From NCBI GenBank assembly GCA_902594515.1, contig CACJML010000003.1:62001-126000 (forward strand): DNA of 64,000 nt, given 5' to 3'. The notes under the pieces are model-generated. The model worked only from the letters and a program-made list of their open reading frames with translations. It made no database searches and had not been told where the DNA came from. Positions within the stretch are counted from its first letter, which is position 1. Each line of letters begins with the position of its first letter. Source of the stretch: an uncultured SAR86 cluster bacterium. GTDB taxonomy: Bacteria; Pseudomonadota; Gammaproteobacteria; Magnimaribacterales; D2472. The position numbers were made by a program, and so were the translations under genes. Positions 18,454 through 28,077 of the stretch are shown here, piece by piece.

Positions 18454-19344
18454 ATGAAAAATATGGCTGATAAATCTTTTAGAGAAGTAACTGTTTTTGA
18501 CTTTTTTACAGCATTTAGATTGAATTTTAAATCAATTTTTCTTTCCTCATTTGCAGTTACACTGGTTGCAATAATTTATTCACTGTTAGTAACACCTATA
18601 TTTTCCTCTACTGCTCTAATCACTTTAAATAAAGATAATTCACAAGGCTCTCAAACTAGTGGTTCATCATCAGTATTAGAAACCATTACAGGTGGAGCAG
18701 TTTCTACTGGATCTTCTGATGCTGAGATTGCTTATCAACAACTAATTTCAAGAGAATTTTTCAAAAAGATTTACACTGATAAGAATTATATTAAAGACTT
18801 CTATCACGCCGACAAAAATGTGGAGGAAGATAAGATTTCATCTCTTAGCTCACCTCACTTTGATAAGGCATTTCAGGACTTTCATAATCAATTTCTATAT
18901 ATCAGCTATAACCGTAAATCTGAATTAATTACTCTTTCATTAAAAAATATGCATGCTGAAAAAGCTCAGTATTGGCTCCAACAAACTATATTTAGAGTAA
19001 ATGAATATGCTAGAGCAGATGATAGAGCTCAGACAATGAAAGCCCTTGATTTTTTAGAAAACCAAATTCAAAGTACAAATATTTTAGAGATTAGAAAAGT
19101 TCTTGCGCAATTAATTCAGCAAAGAATTCAGAATCTGATGTTCGTCGAGAGTTCAGATGAATATCTATTTAAAGTGATAGATGAACCCAGCTATCCTATT
19201 TATAGATTTTTTCCTAACCGAACTCAAATTACTATCACGACTTTTATTTTTTCCATGATCTTTTTTTCACTTATTTCACTATTTAATTTTATAAGAAATA
19301 AAACTCATGATGAGTCTTCTTCTGCTCAAGATAACTATTTATGA
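18454..19344 (+). CDS. Wzz-like chain-length determinant
   Basis: A 296-residue polysaccharide co-polymerase. One membrane helix near 30-50 is followed by an IFSSTALITL segment typical of the Wzz domain. A periplasmic region carries a Gly/Ser-rich stretch (GSQTSGSSS), and a second helix lies near 258-282. No BY-kinase domain is fused, so it fits Wzz-type control of chain length rather than Wzc. A second start is possible at Met4 (18463). The end overlaps rfbF by 4 nt. Confidence 0.8.
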   Translation: MKNMADKSFREVTVFDFFTAFRLNFKSIFLSSFAVTLVAIIYSLLVTPIFSSTALITLNKDNSQGSQTSGSSSVLETITGGAVSTGSSDAEIAYQQLISREFFKKIYTDKNYIKDFYHADKNVEEDKISSLSSPHFDKAFQDFHNQFLYISYNRKSELITLSLKNMHAEKAQYWLQQTIFRVNEYARADDRAQTMKALDFLENQIQSTNILEIRKVLAQLIQQRIQNLMFVESSDEYLFKVIDEPSYPIYRFFPNRTQITITTFIFSMIFFSLISLFNFIRNKTHDESSSAQDNYL

Positions 19345-20102
19345 AAGTAGTTATATTAGCCGGCGGATTTGGAACAAGAATATCCGAAGAATCCAAATTT
19401 CGCCCTAAACCACTTATAGAAATTGGTGGGATGCCAATTTTGTGGCATGTTATGAAAATTTTTTATCATCAGGGATTTAGTGATTTCATAATTTGTGGTG
19501 GATATAAATCAGAGAGTATAAAAAAATTCTTCCTTGATTATGCTTTAACACAAAGTGATGTAAGTATAGATTTTAAGAAAGGCGATACCCAATATTTCAA
19601 CAATAAAACTGAGGACTGGAAAGTAACCATTGTAGATACAGGATTAAATACAATGACTGGGGGAAGGCTTGGCAGAATAAAAGAGTATTTAGATAATCAA
19701 ACGTTCATGATGACTTATGGAGATGGATTATCAAACATAGACCTTGCAAAATTAATAAATTTTCACAAGAAAAATAAAGCAATTGCTACCTTAACTAGAG
19801 TCAAGCCACCCGGTCGCTTTGGAGAGTTGATCGTTGATGGTGACAAGATAAAATCTTTTGAAGAAAAGCCTGAATCTAGTAACTCGATCAATGGTGGTTT
19901 TTTTGTTCTTGAGCCAGATGTTTTTTCTTTAATAAGAGATGATGATGAAATTTGGGAGCAATACCCACTTGAAACACTGGCAAATGAGGGAAAGTTATTT
20001 GGATTTCCGCATGATGGATTTTGGCACCCAATGGATACTCTTAAAGATAGAGAATATTTAAATAAGGTATTTCATGAAGACCCACCTTGGAAAATTTGGT
20101 AG
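19341..20102 (+). CDS. rfbF: Glucose-1-phosphate cytidylyltransferase
   Basis: Makes CDP-glucose from CTP and glucose-1-phosphate. The 253-residue protein has the signature LAGGFGTRISEESKFRPKP at the N-terminus, GGMPILWHVMKIF, TYGDGLSNID and GFWHPMDTLKDREYL, all characteristic of RfbF. With rfbG downstream it commits the locus to CDP-4-keto-6-deoxyglucose-derived sugars. Its start overlaps the Wzz-like gene by 4 nt. Confidence 0.93.
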   Translation: MKVVILAGGFGTRISEESKFRPKPLIEIGGMPILWHVMKIFYHQGFSDFIICGGYKSESIKKFFLDYALTQSDVSIDFKKGDTQYFNNKTEDWKVTIVDTGLNTMTGGRLGRIKEYLDNQTFMMTYGDGLSNIDLAKLINFHKKNKAIATLTRVKPPGRFGELIVDGDKIKSFEEKPESSNSINGGFFVLEPDVFSLIRDDDEIWEQYPLETLANEGKLFGFPHDGFWHPMDTLKDREYLNKVFHEDPPWKIW

Positions 20103-20117
20103 TTTTTATAAATTTAC

Positions 20118-21161
20118 ATGGACAAAAAAATCCTATCAATCTGTGTTCCAACATTTAATAGAATAAATCATTTAAAACAGTCCCTACCAAACCTTATTTA
20201 CTTAGCTAATAAATATAACCTAGAAATTTGCGTATCAGATAATTCTTCTGATGATGGTACCTGGCAATTTATCCAAAACCTCAGCATGAAAAACGAATGC
20301 TTGGTCATATCTAGACAAACTAAAAATCTAGGAAGTACACCAAACGTTATTGATGTTACCAGAATTGCATCATCTTATTGGATATTAATTGTTGGTGATG
20401 ATGATTTAATTGAAGAAAATCATTTTAGCGAGCTCTTAAATAAACTCAAAGAACTTAAAAATAATAAAGAACATCAGTACGTTCTTATTAACTCATATTT
20501 AACTAATCATGATCTATTACTTTCATTGCAACATGGCTCAATTTCAGCGCCTAAAATGAAACAAATTTTTAATAATTCTATTGAGGAGTTTGGATTTGTT
20601 GGAAGCCATGTATTTACAAATGATCTGGCATCAGTCTTGCAATCAACGGCACTTAAAGAACTAATGGGTTGGCCAAGTTTATATTTACTTGCATTTTATT
20701 CACTTAGAAAACCAACATTTTTTTTTAGTAAACCAATAGTAAGACAGGCTTTTGCAGAAGCAGCATTGGACTGGAAACCACATCACTGGCTTCAGCTATC
20801 TATCAAGAGAAGTCAGATTTTCTATAATGCCTCAAAAAAAGCAAATAGGTCTGATATAGGAAAAAAAATAGCAATTAGACAATTATTTAAATTAAGTTTT
20901 TTTAAAGTTGTAATTACTTCTCATGTGATGTTCAAAACAGATACAAAAAAAATAATAAATAGTAATCGTTTTAACGAAATAATCTCTTTAAGAAATAACT
21001 TTCAAAAAAACTTTATAAAATTATTCATTAATTTATTAATTTTAATCCCACCTTCAATTTATTTTGTAATATCGCCATCATTAAGACGTAAGAAAATAAT
21101 ATTAAATAATAGTCAAGACAATATTGATGGAGTTACAAGAGATGTTGGTATAATTGATTAA
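20118..21161 (+). CDS. Family 2 glycosyltransferase
   Basis: A 347-residue GT-A transferase: SICVPTFNRINHLKQSL, then CVSDNSSDDGT and LIVGDDDLIEENH (DxD-like). A hydrophobic stretch near residues 300-320 may tether it to the membrane. It resembles O-antigen dideoxyhexosyl transferases such as RfbV, which suits its position between rfbF and rfbG, but the donor is not provable. The start is 15 bases after rfbF. Confidence 0.8.
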   Translation: MDKKILSICVPTFNRINHLKQSLPNLIYLANKYNLEICVSDNSSDDGTWQFIQNLSMKNECLVISRQTKNLGSTPNVIDVTRIASSYWILIVGDDDLIEENHFSELLNKLKELKNNKEHQYVLINSYLTNHDLLLSLQHGSISAPKMKQIFNNSIEEFGFVGSHVFTNDLASVLQSTALKELMGWPSLYLLAFYSLRKPTFFFSKPIVRQAFAEAALDWKPHHWLQLSIKRSQIFYNASKKANRSDIGKKIAIRQLFKLSFFKVVITSHVMFKTDTKKIINSNRFNEIISLRNNFQKNFIKLFINLLILIPPSIYFVISPSLRRKKIILNNSQDNIDGVTRDVGIID

Positions 21162-21165
21162 TCAA

Positions 21166-22233
21166 ATGAATGATTTTTGGGATAAAAAGCGTGTGCTGGT
21201 AACAGGCCACTCTGGTTTTAAAGGCCTATGGTTATCTGCTATTCTTAAAAATTTCGGTGCCGAAGTTCACGGTGTGTCTTTCTCTAAAGAAAATAATAAT
21301 CATGATTTCTATGACTTAAATAAAAAAGACATGTTTCATGAAGAACATGATATCGATATATCAGATCCAAAAAAAATTAAAATGCTTTTATCGGATCATG
21401 ATTTTGAAATTATATTTCATTTAGCTGCGCAGCCACTTGTTAGGGATTCTTACTCTAGCCCAGAAAGAACATTTGATATTAATTCATTCGGGACATTAAA
21501 TGTTTTAGAGGGAATTAGGAAGAGTAAGACAATTAAGTCTGCTGTAATGATTACAACTGATAAATGTTATAGAAATAATGAATGGGTATGGGGATATAGG
21601 GAAAGCGATCCATTAGGAGGTCATGATCCTTATAGTGCAAGTAAGGCTGCTGCAGAGATAATCATAGGATCTTATCAAAAATCTTTTTTTAATGAGAAAT
21701 CAGATACTCGAATTTCCTCGGTCAGAGCGGGTAACGTAATAGGGGGAGGAGACTTTTCTCCTGATAGACTGTTACCTGATATAGTAAGAGCAATTAGAGA
21801 CAACAACAAAACTTTACTCAGAAATCCGCAAGCAACCAGACCCTGGCAACATGTTTTAGAGCCCCTAAGTGGATATTTGGAGGTTGCAAAGAAACTTTTT
21901 AATAAGGAAATTTCTCCTTATGAGTCATGGAATTTTGGCCCTAGATATGAAGATATTTTGAGTGTCCAGAAGGTAATAGAAATCTTTTTTGATGAGTGGG
22001 GGCTAAATTATAAAGATTTTGTTGATTATTCAAAGAAAGATCATCCTCATGAGGCTCAGCTTTTATCGCTTGATATCTCAAAAGCTAGTTCTAATCTTAT
22101 TTGGAGACCAAGGATGAATATTAATGAGACTATTTCAATGGTTGTAGAGTGGTATAAAGCTTATTTGGATAATCCATTCGAATCAATTGAGATAATGCAT
22201 AGTCAAATTAATAAATATTTTAATGCCTATTAA
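21166..22233 (+). CDS. rfbG: CDP-glucose 4,6-dehydratase
   Basis: Converts CDP-glucose to CDP-4-keto-6-deoxyglucose. An extended SDR of 355 residues: VLVTGHSGFKGLWLSA, IFHLAAQPLVRDSY, the catalytic DPYSASKAAAE (YxxxK), VRAGNVIGGGDF and RPWQHVLEPLSGY, all close to RfbG. I prefer ATG 21166; an in-frame TTG at 21154 lies inside the preceding gene. The 3-dehydratase RfbH that would lead to 3,6-dideoxy sugars is absent. Confidence 0.93.
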   Translation: MNDFWDKKRVLVTGHSGFKGLWLSAILKNFGAEVHGVSFSKENNNHDFYDLNKKDMFHEEHDIDISDPKKIKMLLSDHDFEIIFHLAAQPLVRDSYSSPERTFDINSFGTLNVLEGIRKSKTIKSAVMITTDKCYRNNEWVWGYRESDPLGGHDPYSASKAAAEIIIGSYQKSFFNEKSDTRISSVRAGNVIGGGDFSPDRLLPDIVRAIRDNNKTLLRNPQATRPWQHVLEPLSGYLEVAKKLFNKEISPYESWNFGPRYEDILSVQKVIEIFFDEWGLNYKDFVDYSKKDHPHEAQLLSLDISKASSNLIWRPRMNINETISMVVEWYKAYLDNPFESIEIMHSQINKYFNAY

Positions 22234-23233
22234 TAAAGACTCTTTATTAGATAATTTTGCATCTGTTCTTGAAAACAAGCATATCTTAATAACAGGTGCA
22301 GCAGGAATGCTAGGCTCCTCACTAGCAAAAGAACTAGTTAACTTGAAAAAAACTTCTAGTTCAAACATAGTTATATCTTTGTTGGCTAGGAACAAAAATA
22401 GACTTCCTACAAACCTATTAAAGTATCAAGAACAAGATTTTAATTTCATTGAACAAGACATAAATAATTTAGATTTACCTGAAAAGAGTTTTGATTTAAT
22501 TTTTAATTTTGCAAGCCCGGCAAGCCCACTTTATCAAAGATTAGATCATCAAAACCTTGCTGAATCGAATACAAGGGGGATTAAAAACCTAACTGGGACC
22601 TTAAATTATGATGGTATCCAGGAACCAATCTTTGTTCATATGAGTTCGGGTGATGTTTATGATCAGCAATCACAGAGAATCAAACTAAGAGAGAATTTAG
22701 CAGTGAGCAGCGAGTCAACTAATGACTCTAATCCTTACTCAATTTCTAAATTGATTTCTGAAGAGATATTATTCAAAGAATCAAAAAGATTAGGTTACAA
22801 ATATCTCATCTTTAGACCTTTTAACACTTATGGTCCCGGATTAAGGTTGGGGGAGGGAAGATTAATCGGTGACATTTTTGAGTCCATAATTAATAATCAA
22901 TTATTCTTACTACAATCTAATCCCAAAAATATTAATTCATTTTGTTATATTGAGGACTTCATTACAGGATTAATCACATGCATTAATAACGCGAGGTTTG
23001 ACGAAATATTTAATCTTGGCAATGATTTAGAACTTCACAACTTTTTTAATTTAAAAGATGTAATTGAAAATTCTCTTAAATTAGACTTAAAGTGCTCTTT
23101 CAAAAAAAATGATGATAGCCCTATTTTGTTTAAGATTCCTGATCTTACAAAGCTAAGAGAATTAGGATGGGCCCCAAATTATTCATTAGATTATGGTATT
23201 GAGAAAACATATCATTCATTAATTAATGCCTAG
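22223..23233 (+). CDS. NAD-dependent sugar epimerase/dehydratase
   Basis: A 336-residue extended SDR: ILITGAAGMLGSSLAKEL (NAD loop), NFASPASPLYQ, SSGDVYD, NPYSISKLISEE (YxxxK) and RPFNTYGPGL. The ASPASP segment recalls UDP-glucuronate decarboxylase (UXS), and with Ugd present UDP-xylose formation is one option; action on the CDP-sugar is another. I cannot decide. It overlaps rfbG by 11 nt and the next glycosyltransferase by 8. Confidence 0.78.
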   Translation: MPINKDSLLDNFASVLENKHILITGAAGMLGSSLAKELVNLKKTSSSNIVISLLARNKNRLPTNLLKYQEQDFNFIEQDINNLDLPEKSFDLIFNFASPASPLYQRLDHQNLAESNTRGIKNLTGTLNYDGIQEPIFVHMSSGDVYDQQSQRIKLRENLAVSSESTNDSNPYSISKLISEEILFKESKRLGYKYLIFRPFNTYGPGLRLGEGRLIGDIFESIINNQLFLLQSNPKNINSFCYIEDFITGLITCINNARFDEIFNLGNDLELHNFFNLKDVIENSLKLDLKCSFKKNDDSPILFKIPDLTKLRELGWAPNYSLDYGIEKTYHSLINA

Positions 23234-24212
23234 AATGTCTTCCAAAGTAACAGTAATAATCCTCTCTTATAATCAAGGGTCTTATCTTAAAGATGCCATT
23301 GAAAGTGTAATAAATCAAACCTACCAAAATCTTGAGATAATCATTAGTGATAATGGATCAAATGATAATTCGAAGGAAATAATTAAGAATTATCTGGATG
23401 ATAAAAGGATTATATTCTTGGATTATGATAAAAATGAAAAAGTAACAAAAAGATGTAATGCGGCAATTAAGATTGCAACAGGAGAATATATTTCATTTTT
23501 GTATTCAGATGATTACTACCTCGATGATAAAATTAAGACACAAGTTGAAATACTTGATAGTCTAGACCATACGTGGGGCGTAGTTCACGGTCCAGTAATC
23601 AGAATTGATCAAAATAAATTTGAGTCCTTGGGCAGGGTCACTAATGCGCATGATTATTGTTTTGAGTATTTGTTAAAAAACTATTTTGATGGGTTCATTA
23701 ATCCAATTTCTCCATTATCTAGAATAGATTGCTGGAAAAAGTATCCATCATATGAAGATGTTTTTATTGAAGGTGAAGGTTTGTTTTTAAGATTTGCAAT
23801 GGAATACAAATTTTTCTATCTAGAAAAGCCCTTAGCGATCATGAGGGATCATAAGACAAACACTGGAAAGGCTTTAAAGAGAAATATCCATACTCATCAT
23901 ACAATGATAAAAAAGCTTATTCACGAGACAAAATTCAACCAAAAGCACTTAAATCTTGTCACTAGGCATTCAGCAAAGTTTAAAGAGAATGTTGCCTGGC
24001 ATACTGTTAGGTCATCTGGAGATAAATCATTTGCCAGACAAGCATTCATGTGGGCAATAAGAACAAAACCAACTATAATCCTTTCTCTGAGAACTTTTAT
24101 AGGTATTTTTCTTACTTTTTTGCCAAATGTTTTTTTGAAACCTCTCAATACAGTAATTGATACAACACTTAGAAAGAAACCATTTAAAGTAATAGAAGAT
24201 TACTATCAATAA
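23226..24212 (+). CDS. Family 2 glycosyltransferase
   Basis: A 328-residue GT-A transferase with VTVIILSYNQGSYLKDAIES, EIIISDNGSNDNSKEI and FLYSDDYYLDD (acidic metal site), typical of O-antigen glycosyltransferases. A weakly hydrophobic stretch near residues 285-300 may contact the membrane. ATG 23226 overlaps the preceding gene; Met4 at 23235 is an alternative non-overlapping start. Donor unknown. Confidence 0.85.
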   Translation: MPRMSSKVTVIILSYNQGSYLKDAIESVINQTYQNLEIIISDNGSNDNSKEIIKNYLDDKRIIFLDYDKNEKVTKRCNAAIKIATGEYISFLYSDDYYLDDKIKTQVEILDSLDHTWGVVHGPVIRIDQNKFESLGRVTNAHDYCFEYLLKNYFDGFINPISPLSRIDCWKKYPSYEDVFIEGEGLFLRFAMEYKFFYLEKPLAIMRDHKTNTGKALKRNIHTHHTMIKKLIHETKFNQKHLNLVTRHSAKFKENVAWHTVRSSGDKSFARQAFMWAIRTKPTIILSLRTFIGIFLTFLPNVFLKPLNTVIDTTLRKKPFKVIEDYYQ

Positions 24213-24216
24213 GCAT

Positions 24217-25458
24217 ATGAAGAAATACCATATTAATAATCTCTCATGCTGCAGAATATGCTCAAATCCTAAACTTACCAAGTTCCTTACTCTAGACCAA
24301 ATGCCTTTCACAGATAATTTTGTATCAGTGAATGAATCTGCGGAAGAGTTTTTAAATGATATTAATGTTTTTTATTGTCCCGAATGTATGGTTGCTCAGA
24401 CACAGCATGATGTGGTTGTAGATGATTATTATGAAGATTATCAGTACTCAGTAGGAAGTTCGCAGTTTGCCAGAGAATTTATGGATATTTTGGCTCTAAA
24501 TATTAAGCAAAAATTTTTTAATAAGAATGACTCTAAGCCAAGGGTTCTCGAAATAGGTTCTGGTGATGGAGAGCAGCTTTTAAGCTTTAAAAAAATAGGT
24601 TTTGATGTTCTTGGTTTTGAACCATCAAGCACACTCTGCAAAATTGCTGATGATAAGGGTATTAGTAGTATTCAAGGGCTCTATAAGGATGGCTCTAATC
24701 TGCTTTTACCTGATAAATTTAAGACGGTTGATGCAATAATGCTTTCTTATACATTCGATCACTTACCAGATCCAATTTCATTTCTTAAGAATGCCTCTGA
24801 AATACTTAATAAAAATGGAATCATTGTTATAGAAATACATAATTTAGAGCTTATTGCTGAAAGGAATGAATTTTGTCTTTTTGAGCATGAACACTCAATT
24901 TATTTAACAGAAAGTACCGTTAATAGCGTAATGGAAAGACTTGACTTTAAAGTAATAGACTTCAATATAGTTCCTGTTAAAAATAGACGTGCAAATTCTC
25001 TCCTCTTTGCAGCTACCAAGAAATCCTCTCCGGCATATATAGATTCAAATGCTGTTCCTGGCACACCTCCTGAATATAAAAACATTTCAAAATATTTTTC
25101 CATTTCTGAAAATATTCATAGTTCAATAGAGAGACTTGATAATTTCCTTGGTCACAATTTCAGTTTAGGTAAAAAAATTGTCGGTTATGGAGCTGGAGGA
25201 AGAGGTGTTATGACATTAGCGGCATGCAATAACGCCCCTAATATAGAATACATGGTAGACATGAATGTTAAGTTTGATGGTTGTTTAATGCCAAAATCTA
25301 ATATTCCTGTAAAAGAGGTAAATGAATTGTTAAGTAACAAAGCAGATATTATTTTGGTATTTAGCTTTGGTTATTTTGAGGAAATTAGAGAAACACTATC
25401 AAAGTTTGGATACAAGAATAATCAAATTATATCTATTTTAGAAATTCTAAAAGAATGA
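24217..25458 (+). CDS. NDP-sugar C-methyltransferase
   Basis: A 413-residue three-part SAM methyltransferase of the TylC3/NovU type. An N-terminal zinc site uses Cys12, Cys15, Cys54 and Cys57 and is followed by the Rossmann SAM site VLEIGSGDGEQLL. The C-terminal domain begins at about GKKIVGYGAGGRGV. Relatives add a methyl group to carbon 3 (or 5) of 4-keto-6-deoxy nucleotide sugars. Here the substrate should be CDP-4-keto-6-deoxyglucose from RfbG, giving a C-methyl branched sugar (inference). It overlaps the next gene by 4 nt. Confidence 0.87.
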   Translation: MKKYHINNLSCCRICSNPKLTKFLTLDQMPFTDNFVSVNESAEEFLNDINVFYCPECMVAQTQHDVVVDDYYEDYQYSVGSSQFAREFMDILALNIKQKFFNKNDSKPRVLEIGSGDGEQLLSFKKIGFDVLGFEPSSTLCKIADDKGISSIQGLYKDGSNLLLPDKFKTVDAIMLSYTFDHLPDPISFLKNASEILNKNGIIVIEIHNLELIAERNEFCLFEHEHSIYLTESTVNSVMERLDFKVIDFNIVPVKNRRANSLLFAATKKSSPAYIDSNAVPGTPPEYKNISKYFSISENIHSSIERLDNFLGHNFSLGKKIVGYGAGGRGVMTLAACNNAPNIEYMVDMNVKFDGCLMPKSNIPVKEVNELLSNKADIILVFSFGYFEEIRETLSKFGYKNNQIISILEILKE

Positions 25459-26369
25459 AAATTTTGTTAACTGGTGCGACCGGCTTTCTCGGATCCTCAT
25501 TACTTAAAAAATTAAGTAATAGTGGCTATGAAGTTATCTATCTTTGTCGAAATAATTCAAACCTTTATAGAATTAATAAGAAATTCACAAATACAAAACG
25601 CTTAATTGTAGACGATTGGTCAGATTTTAGTATTGTAAATAAGCATTTTGGTAGTGAGGAATGCGTAATAATTCATTGTGCTTGGCAAGGAGTAGCTGGC
25701 TCGGAGAGAAATCAGAAATGGCAGTTTTTCGATAACGTTAGTATGTGTAATAGCTTGCTTAAAGGTATTAGTGAATTAAACGTAAAAAAGTTTATTAATT
25801 TTGGCTCTCATGCAGAATACGGACCGCTTAATAAAATTATTTCTGAAGATGATAATAAAATGCCATCAACAATGTATGGTTTGACAAAAAAGATAATTAA
25901 TAATTTATTACTGGAATATTTTAATAATACTGGAGTTGAGTATATAAACCTAAGAATCTTTAATCTATATGGCCCATTTGATAATGACAATTGGTTTATT
26001 CCATACATAATAAATAATTACTTGAAGGGACTTTCTCCAGAGTTAACCAAATGCGAGCAAATATGGGATTATCTATATATTGATGATTTTTGTAATTTGG
26101 TTTCTTTGGTAGTAGAAAATAATATTAAAGGGGAGTTTAACGCTGGCTCCGGAATTGGAGTTCCACTTACTGAGGTAGTAAATTGTATCTCAGGCCATAT
26201 TCCAAACTCTCCTGATCCAAACTTTGGTATTGTTAAATATCGAGATGATCAGGTTATGCATTTGCAGGCAGATATTTCAAAAATTTCTAAGGCAACAAGT
26301 TGGTTACCAGAAGTTTCCTTAAAAGATGGTATCTTAGATACTATTAATTATTTTAAAAATCGAGGCTAA
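25455..26369 (+). CDS. CDP-sugar 4-ketoreductase/epimerase family protein
   Basis: A 304-residue extended SDR: ILLTGATGFLGSSLLKKL, then HCAWQG, GSHAEYG, TMYGLTKKI (YxxxK) and a C-terminal WFIPYIINNYL...DYLYIDDF pattern resembling CDP-abequose synthase RfbJ. That suggests reduction of the 4-keto group of the CDP-sugar after C-methylation. It is directly coupled to the C-methyltransferase (4-nt overlap) and to the transketolase pair after it. Confidence 0.8.
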   Translation: MKILLTGATGFLGSSLLKKLSNSGYEVIYLCRNNSNLYRINKKFTNTKRLIVDDWSDFSIVNKHFGSEECVIIHCAWQGVAGSERNQKWQFFDNVSMCNSLLKGISELNVKKFINFGSHAEYGPLNKIISEDDNKMPSTMYGLTKKIINNLLLEYFNNTGVEYINLRIFNLYGPFDNDNWFIPYIINNYLKGLSPELTKCEQIWDYLYIDDFCNLVSLVVENNIKGEFNAGSGIGVPLTEVVNCISGHIPNSPDPNFGIVKYRDDQVMHLQADISKISKATSWLPEVSLKDGILDTINYFKNRG

Positions 26370-26372
26370 AAA

Positions 26373-27191
26373 TTGTTTCTGTCGTCCAAGAAAATTAACA
26401 GTTCTGAAGATTTCTCTGTTCACTTGAGAGGCTTATCACTTCAAATGGTAAATGCAGCTAATTCATCACATATTGGTGGTGTTCTATCAATGGCAGATGT
26501 GATCTCAGTGCTTTATCACTCCGTTTTAAATATAGATAAAAGCAACTATGAACACCCTGACAGAGATAGATTCATTTTAAGCAAAGGTCACTGTTGCGCA
26601 GGTATTTATGCTGCATTGATGATAAAAGGTATCTTATCTCGAGAGCAACTCATAACTTATGGAAAAAATGATTCAAGTTTAATGGCTCATATTAGTCATA
26701 AAGTGCCGGGGGTTGAATTCTCTACGGGAGCACTAGGACATGGTCTTCCCTTTGGTGTAGGAAAAGCCCTATTTAGCAAAATGCATAAATGTGATTGGAA
26801 AACATTTGTAATGTTAAGTGATGGGGAAATGGATGAGGGCTCAAACTGGGAAGCTTTATTGTTTGCTTCTCATCATAAGCTTGAAAATCTAACATGCATA
26901 GTTGATTTTAATAACCTGCAAAGTCTAGACACAATTGAAAAAACCCTAAACCTTGAGCCACTAGATAAAAAGTTAGAATCTTTCGGTTTCGACGTAATCC
27001 TAATTAATGGCCATGACCATAATCAAATACTTCAAGCTTTTAATAAAAAAAGTGTTGGAAAACCAAAAATAATAATTGCTAAAACTGTCAAAGGTAAGGG
27101 CGTAGATTATATGGAGAATGAAGTCTTATGGCACTATAAACCTCCAAATGATGAAGAACTACGGAATGCTCTAAAACAAATAGGATATTGA
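26373..27191 (+). CDS. Transketolase-like N-terminal subunit
   Basis: A 272-residue thiamine-diphosphate-binding half-transketolase: SSHIGGVLSMADVISVLYH, SKGHCCAGIYAAL, GALGHGLPFGVG and the ThDP/metal motif SDGEMDEGSNWE. It uses a TTG start at 26373, supported by GAGG seven bases upstream; no internal ATG preserves the domain. It pairs with the next gene as a split enzyme. In this setting it probably moves a two-carbon ketol onto a sugar rather than running the pentose phosphate pathway (inference). Confidence 0.87.
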   Translation: MFLSSKKINSSEDFSVHLRGLSLQMVNAANSSHIGGVLSMADVISVLYHSVLNIDKSNYEHPDRDRFILSKGHCCAGIYAALMIKGILSREQLITYGKNDSSLMAHISHKVPGVEFSTGALGHGLPFGVGKALFSKMHKCDWKTFVMLSDGEMDEGSNWEALLFASHHKLENLTCIVDFNNLQSLDTIEKTLNLEPLDKKLESFGFDVILINGHDHNQILQAFNKKSVGKPKIIIAKTVKGKGVDYMENEVLWHYKPPNDEELRNALKQIGY

Positions 27192-27192
27192 T

Positions 27193-28071
27193 TTGAGAAA
27201 TACGTTCATAAATTCATTAATAAACTGTGCTGACAAAACAGACATTGTTTTGATAGTTGGTGACCTTGGATTTAGCGTTATTGAACCTTTTCAAAAAAAA
27301 TTCCCTGATCTTTTTATAAATGCAGGTGTGGCTGAGCAAAATATGATGGGTTTAGCTGCGGGATTAGCTTCTGAGGGAGTGAGACCTTTTGTATACTCAA
27401 TTGCAAATTTTCCAACTTTTAGGTGCGCAGAACAAGTTAGAAATGATGTTGCTTATCATAATCTGCCCGTAGTAATAGTATCGGTAGGTGGCGGCTTATC
27501 TTATGGAAATATGGGCTACTCACATCATGCTGTTCAAGATTTTTCTCTTATGAGGTCAATGCCTAATATGAGGATATTTGCACCGGGCGACCCTGTTGAA
27601 TTAAATAAAGGCTTCGATAAACTTATCGAATATGATGGTCCGACCTATCTAAGATTAGGAAGAGGTGGCGAAGATAATATTCATAGTTCCTTAAATTCCA
27701 CAATTTATCCAGGCACAATAATTAAAGTAGTAGATAAGCAATCTTCCAGACTAGTGTTATCTACTGGAGCAAGCCTAAAGTATGCAGTAAGTGAGAACTA
27801 TGCTTTCTTTGAGAAAGACTACGACGTTGCAAGCATGCCGATTTGGGGTATGGATTTAAAGCAAGAGGCATATAATTCTCTAAAGCTTTATTCAGAAATT
27901 ATAGTAATTGAAGATCATTTAGTTGATGGTGGCTTTGGCAGCTGGATTCTTGAGTCATTTAATCAATTTAGTGAAAATGACACCTCAATCAAGTTGCTAG
28001 GCCTTGATCCAAAGGTTACTAATATGGTTGGAGATCAAGATTACCTTAATAAAGTAGGCTGGAGTTTGTGA
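27193..28071 (+). CDS. Transketolase-like C-terminal subunit
   Basis: A 292-residue pyrimidine-binding plus C-terminal domain of a split transketolase: VGDLGFSVIEPF, NAGVAEQNMMGLAAGLASEG (conserved Glu that activates ThDP), SHHAVQDFSLMRSMPNM and IVIEDHLVDGGFGSW. The TTG start at 27193 is preceded by AGGA seven bases upstream and follows the first subunit by one base, so the two subunits are translated together. Confidence 0.88.
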   Translation: MRNTFINSLINCADKTDIVLIVGDLGFSVIEPFQKKFPDLFINAGVAEQNMMGLAAGLASEGVRPFVYSIANFPTFRCAEQVRNDVAYHNLPVVIVSVGGGLSYGNMGYSHHAVQDFSLMRSMPNMRIFAPGDPVELNKGFDKLIEYDGPTYLRLGRGGEDNIHSSLNSTIYPGTIIKVVDKQSSRLVLSTGASLKYAVSENYAFFEKDYDVASMPIWGMDLKQEAYNSLKLYSEIIVIEDHLVDGGFGSWILESFNQFSENDTSIKLLGLDPKVTNMVGDQDYLNKVGWSL

Positions 28072-28077
28072 TATCTA

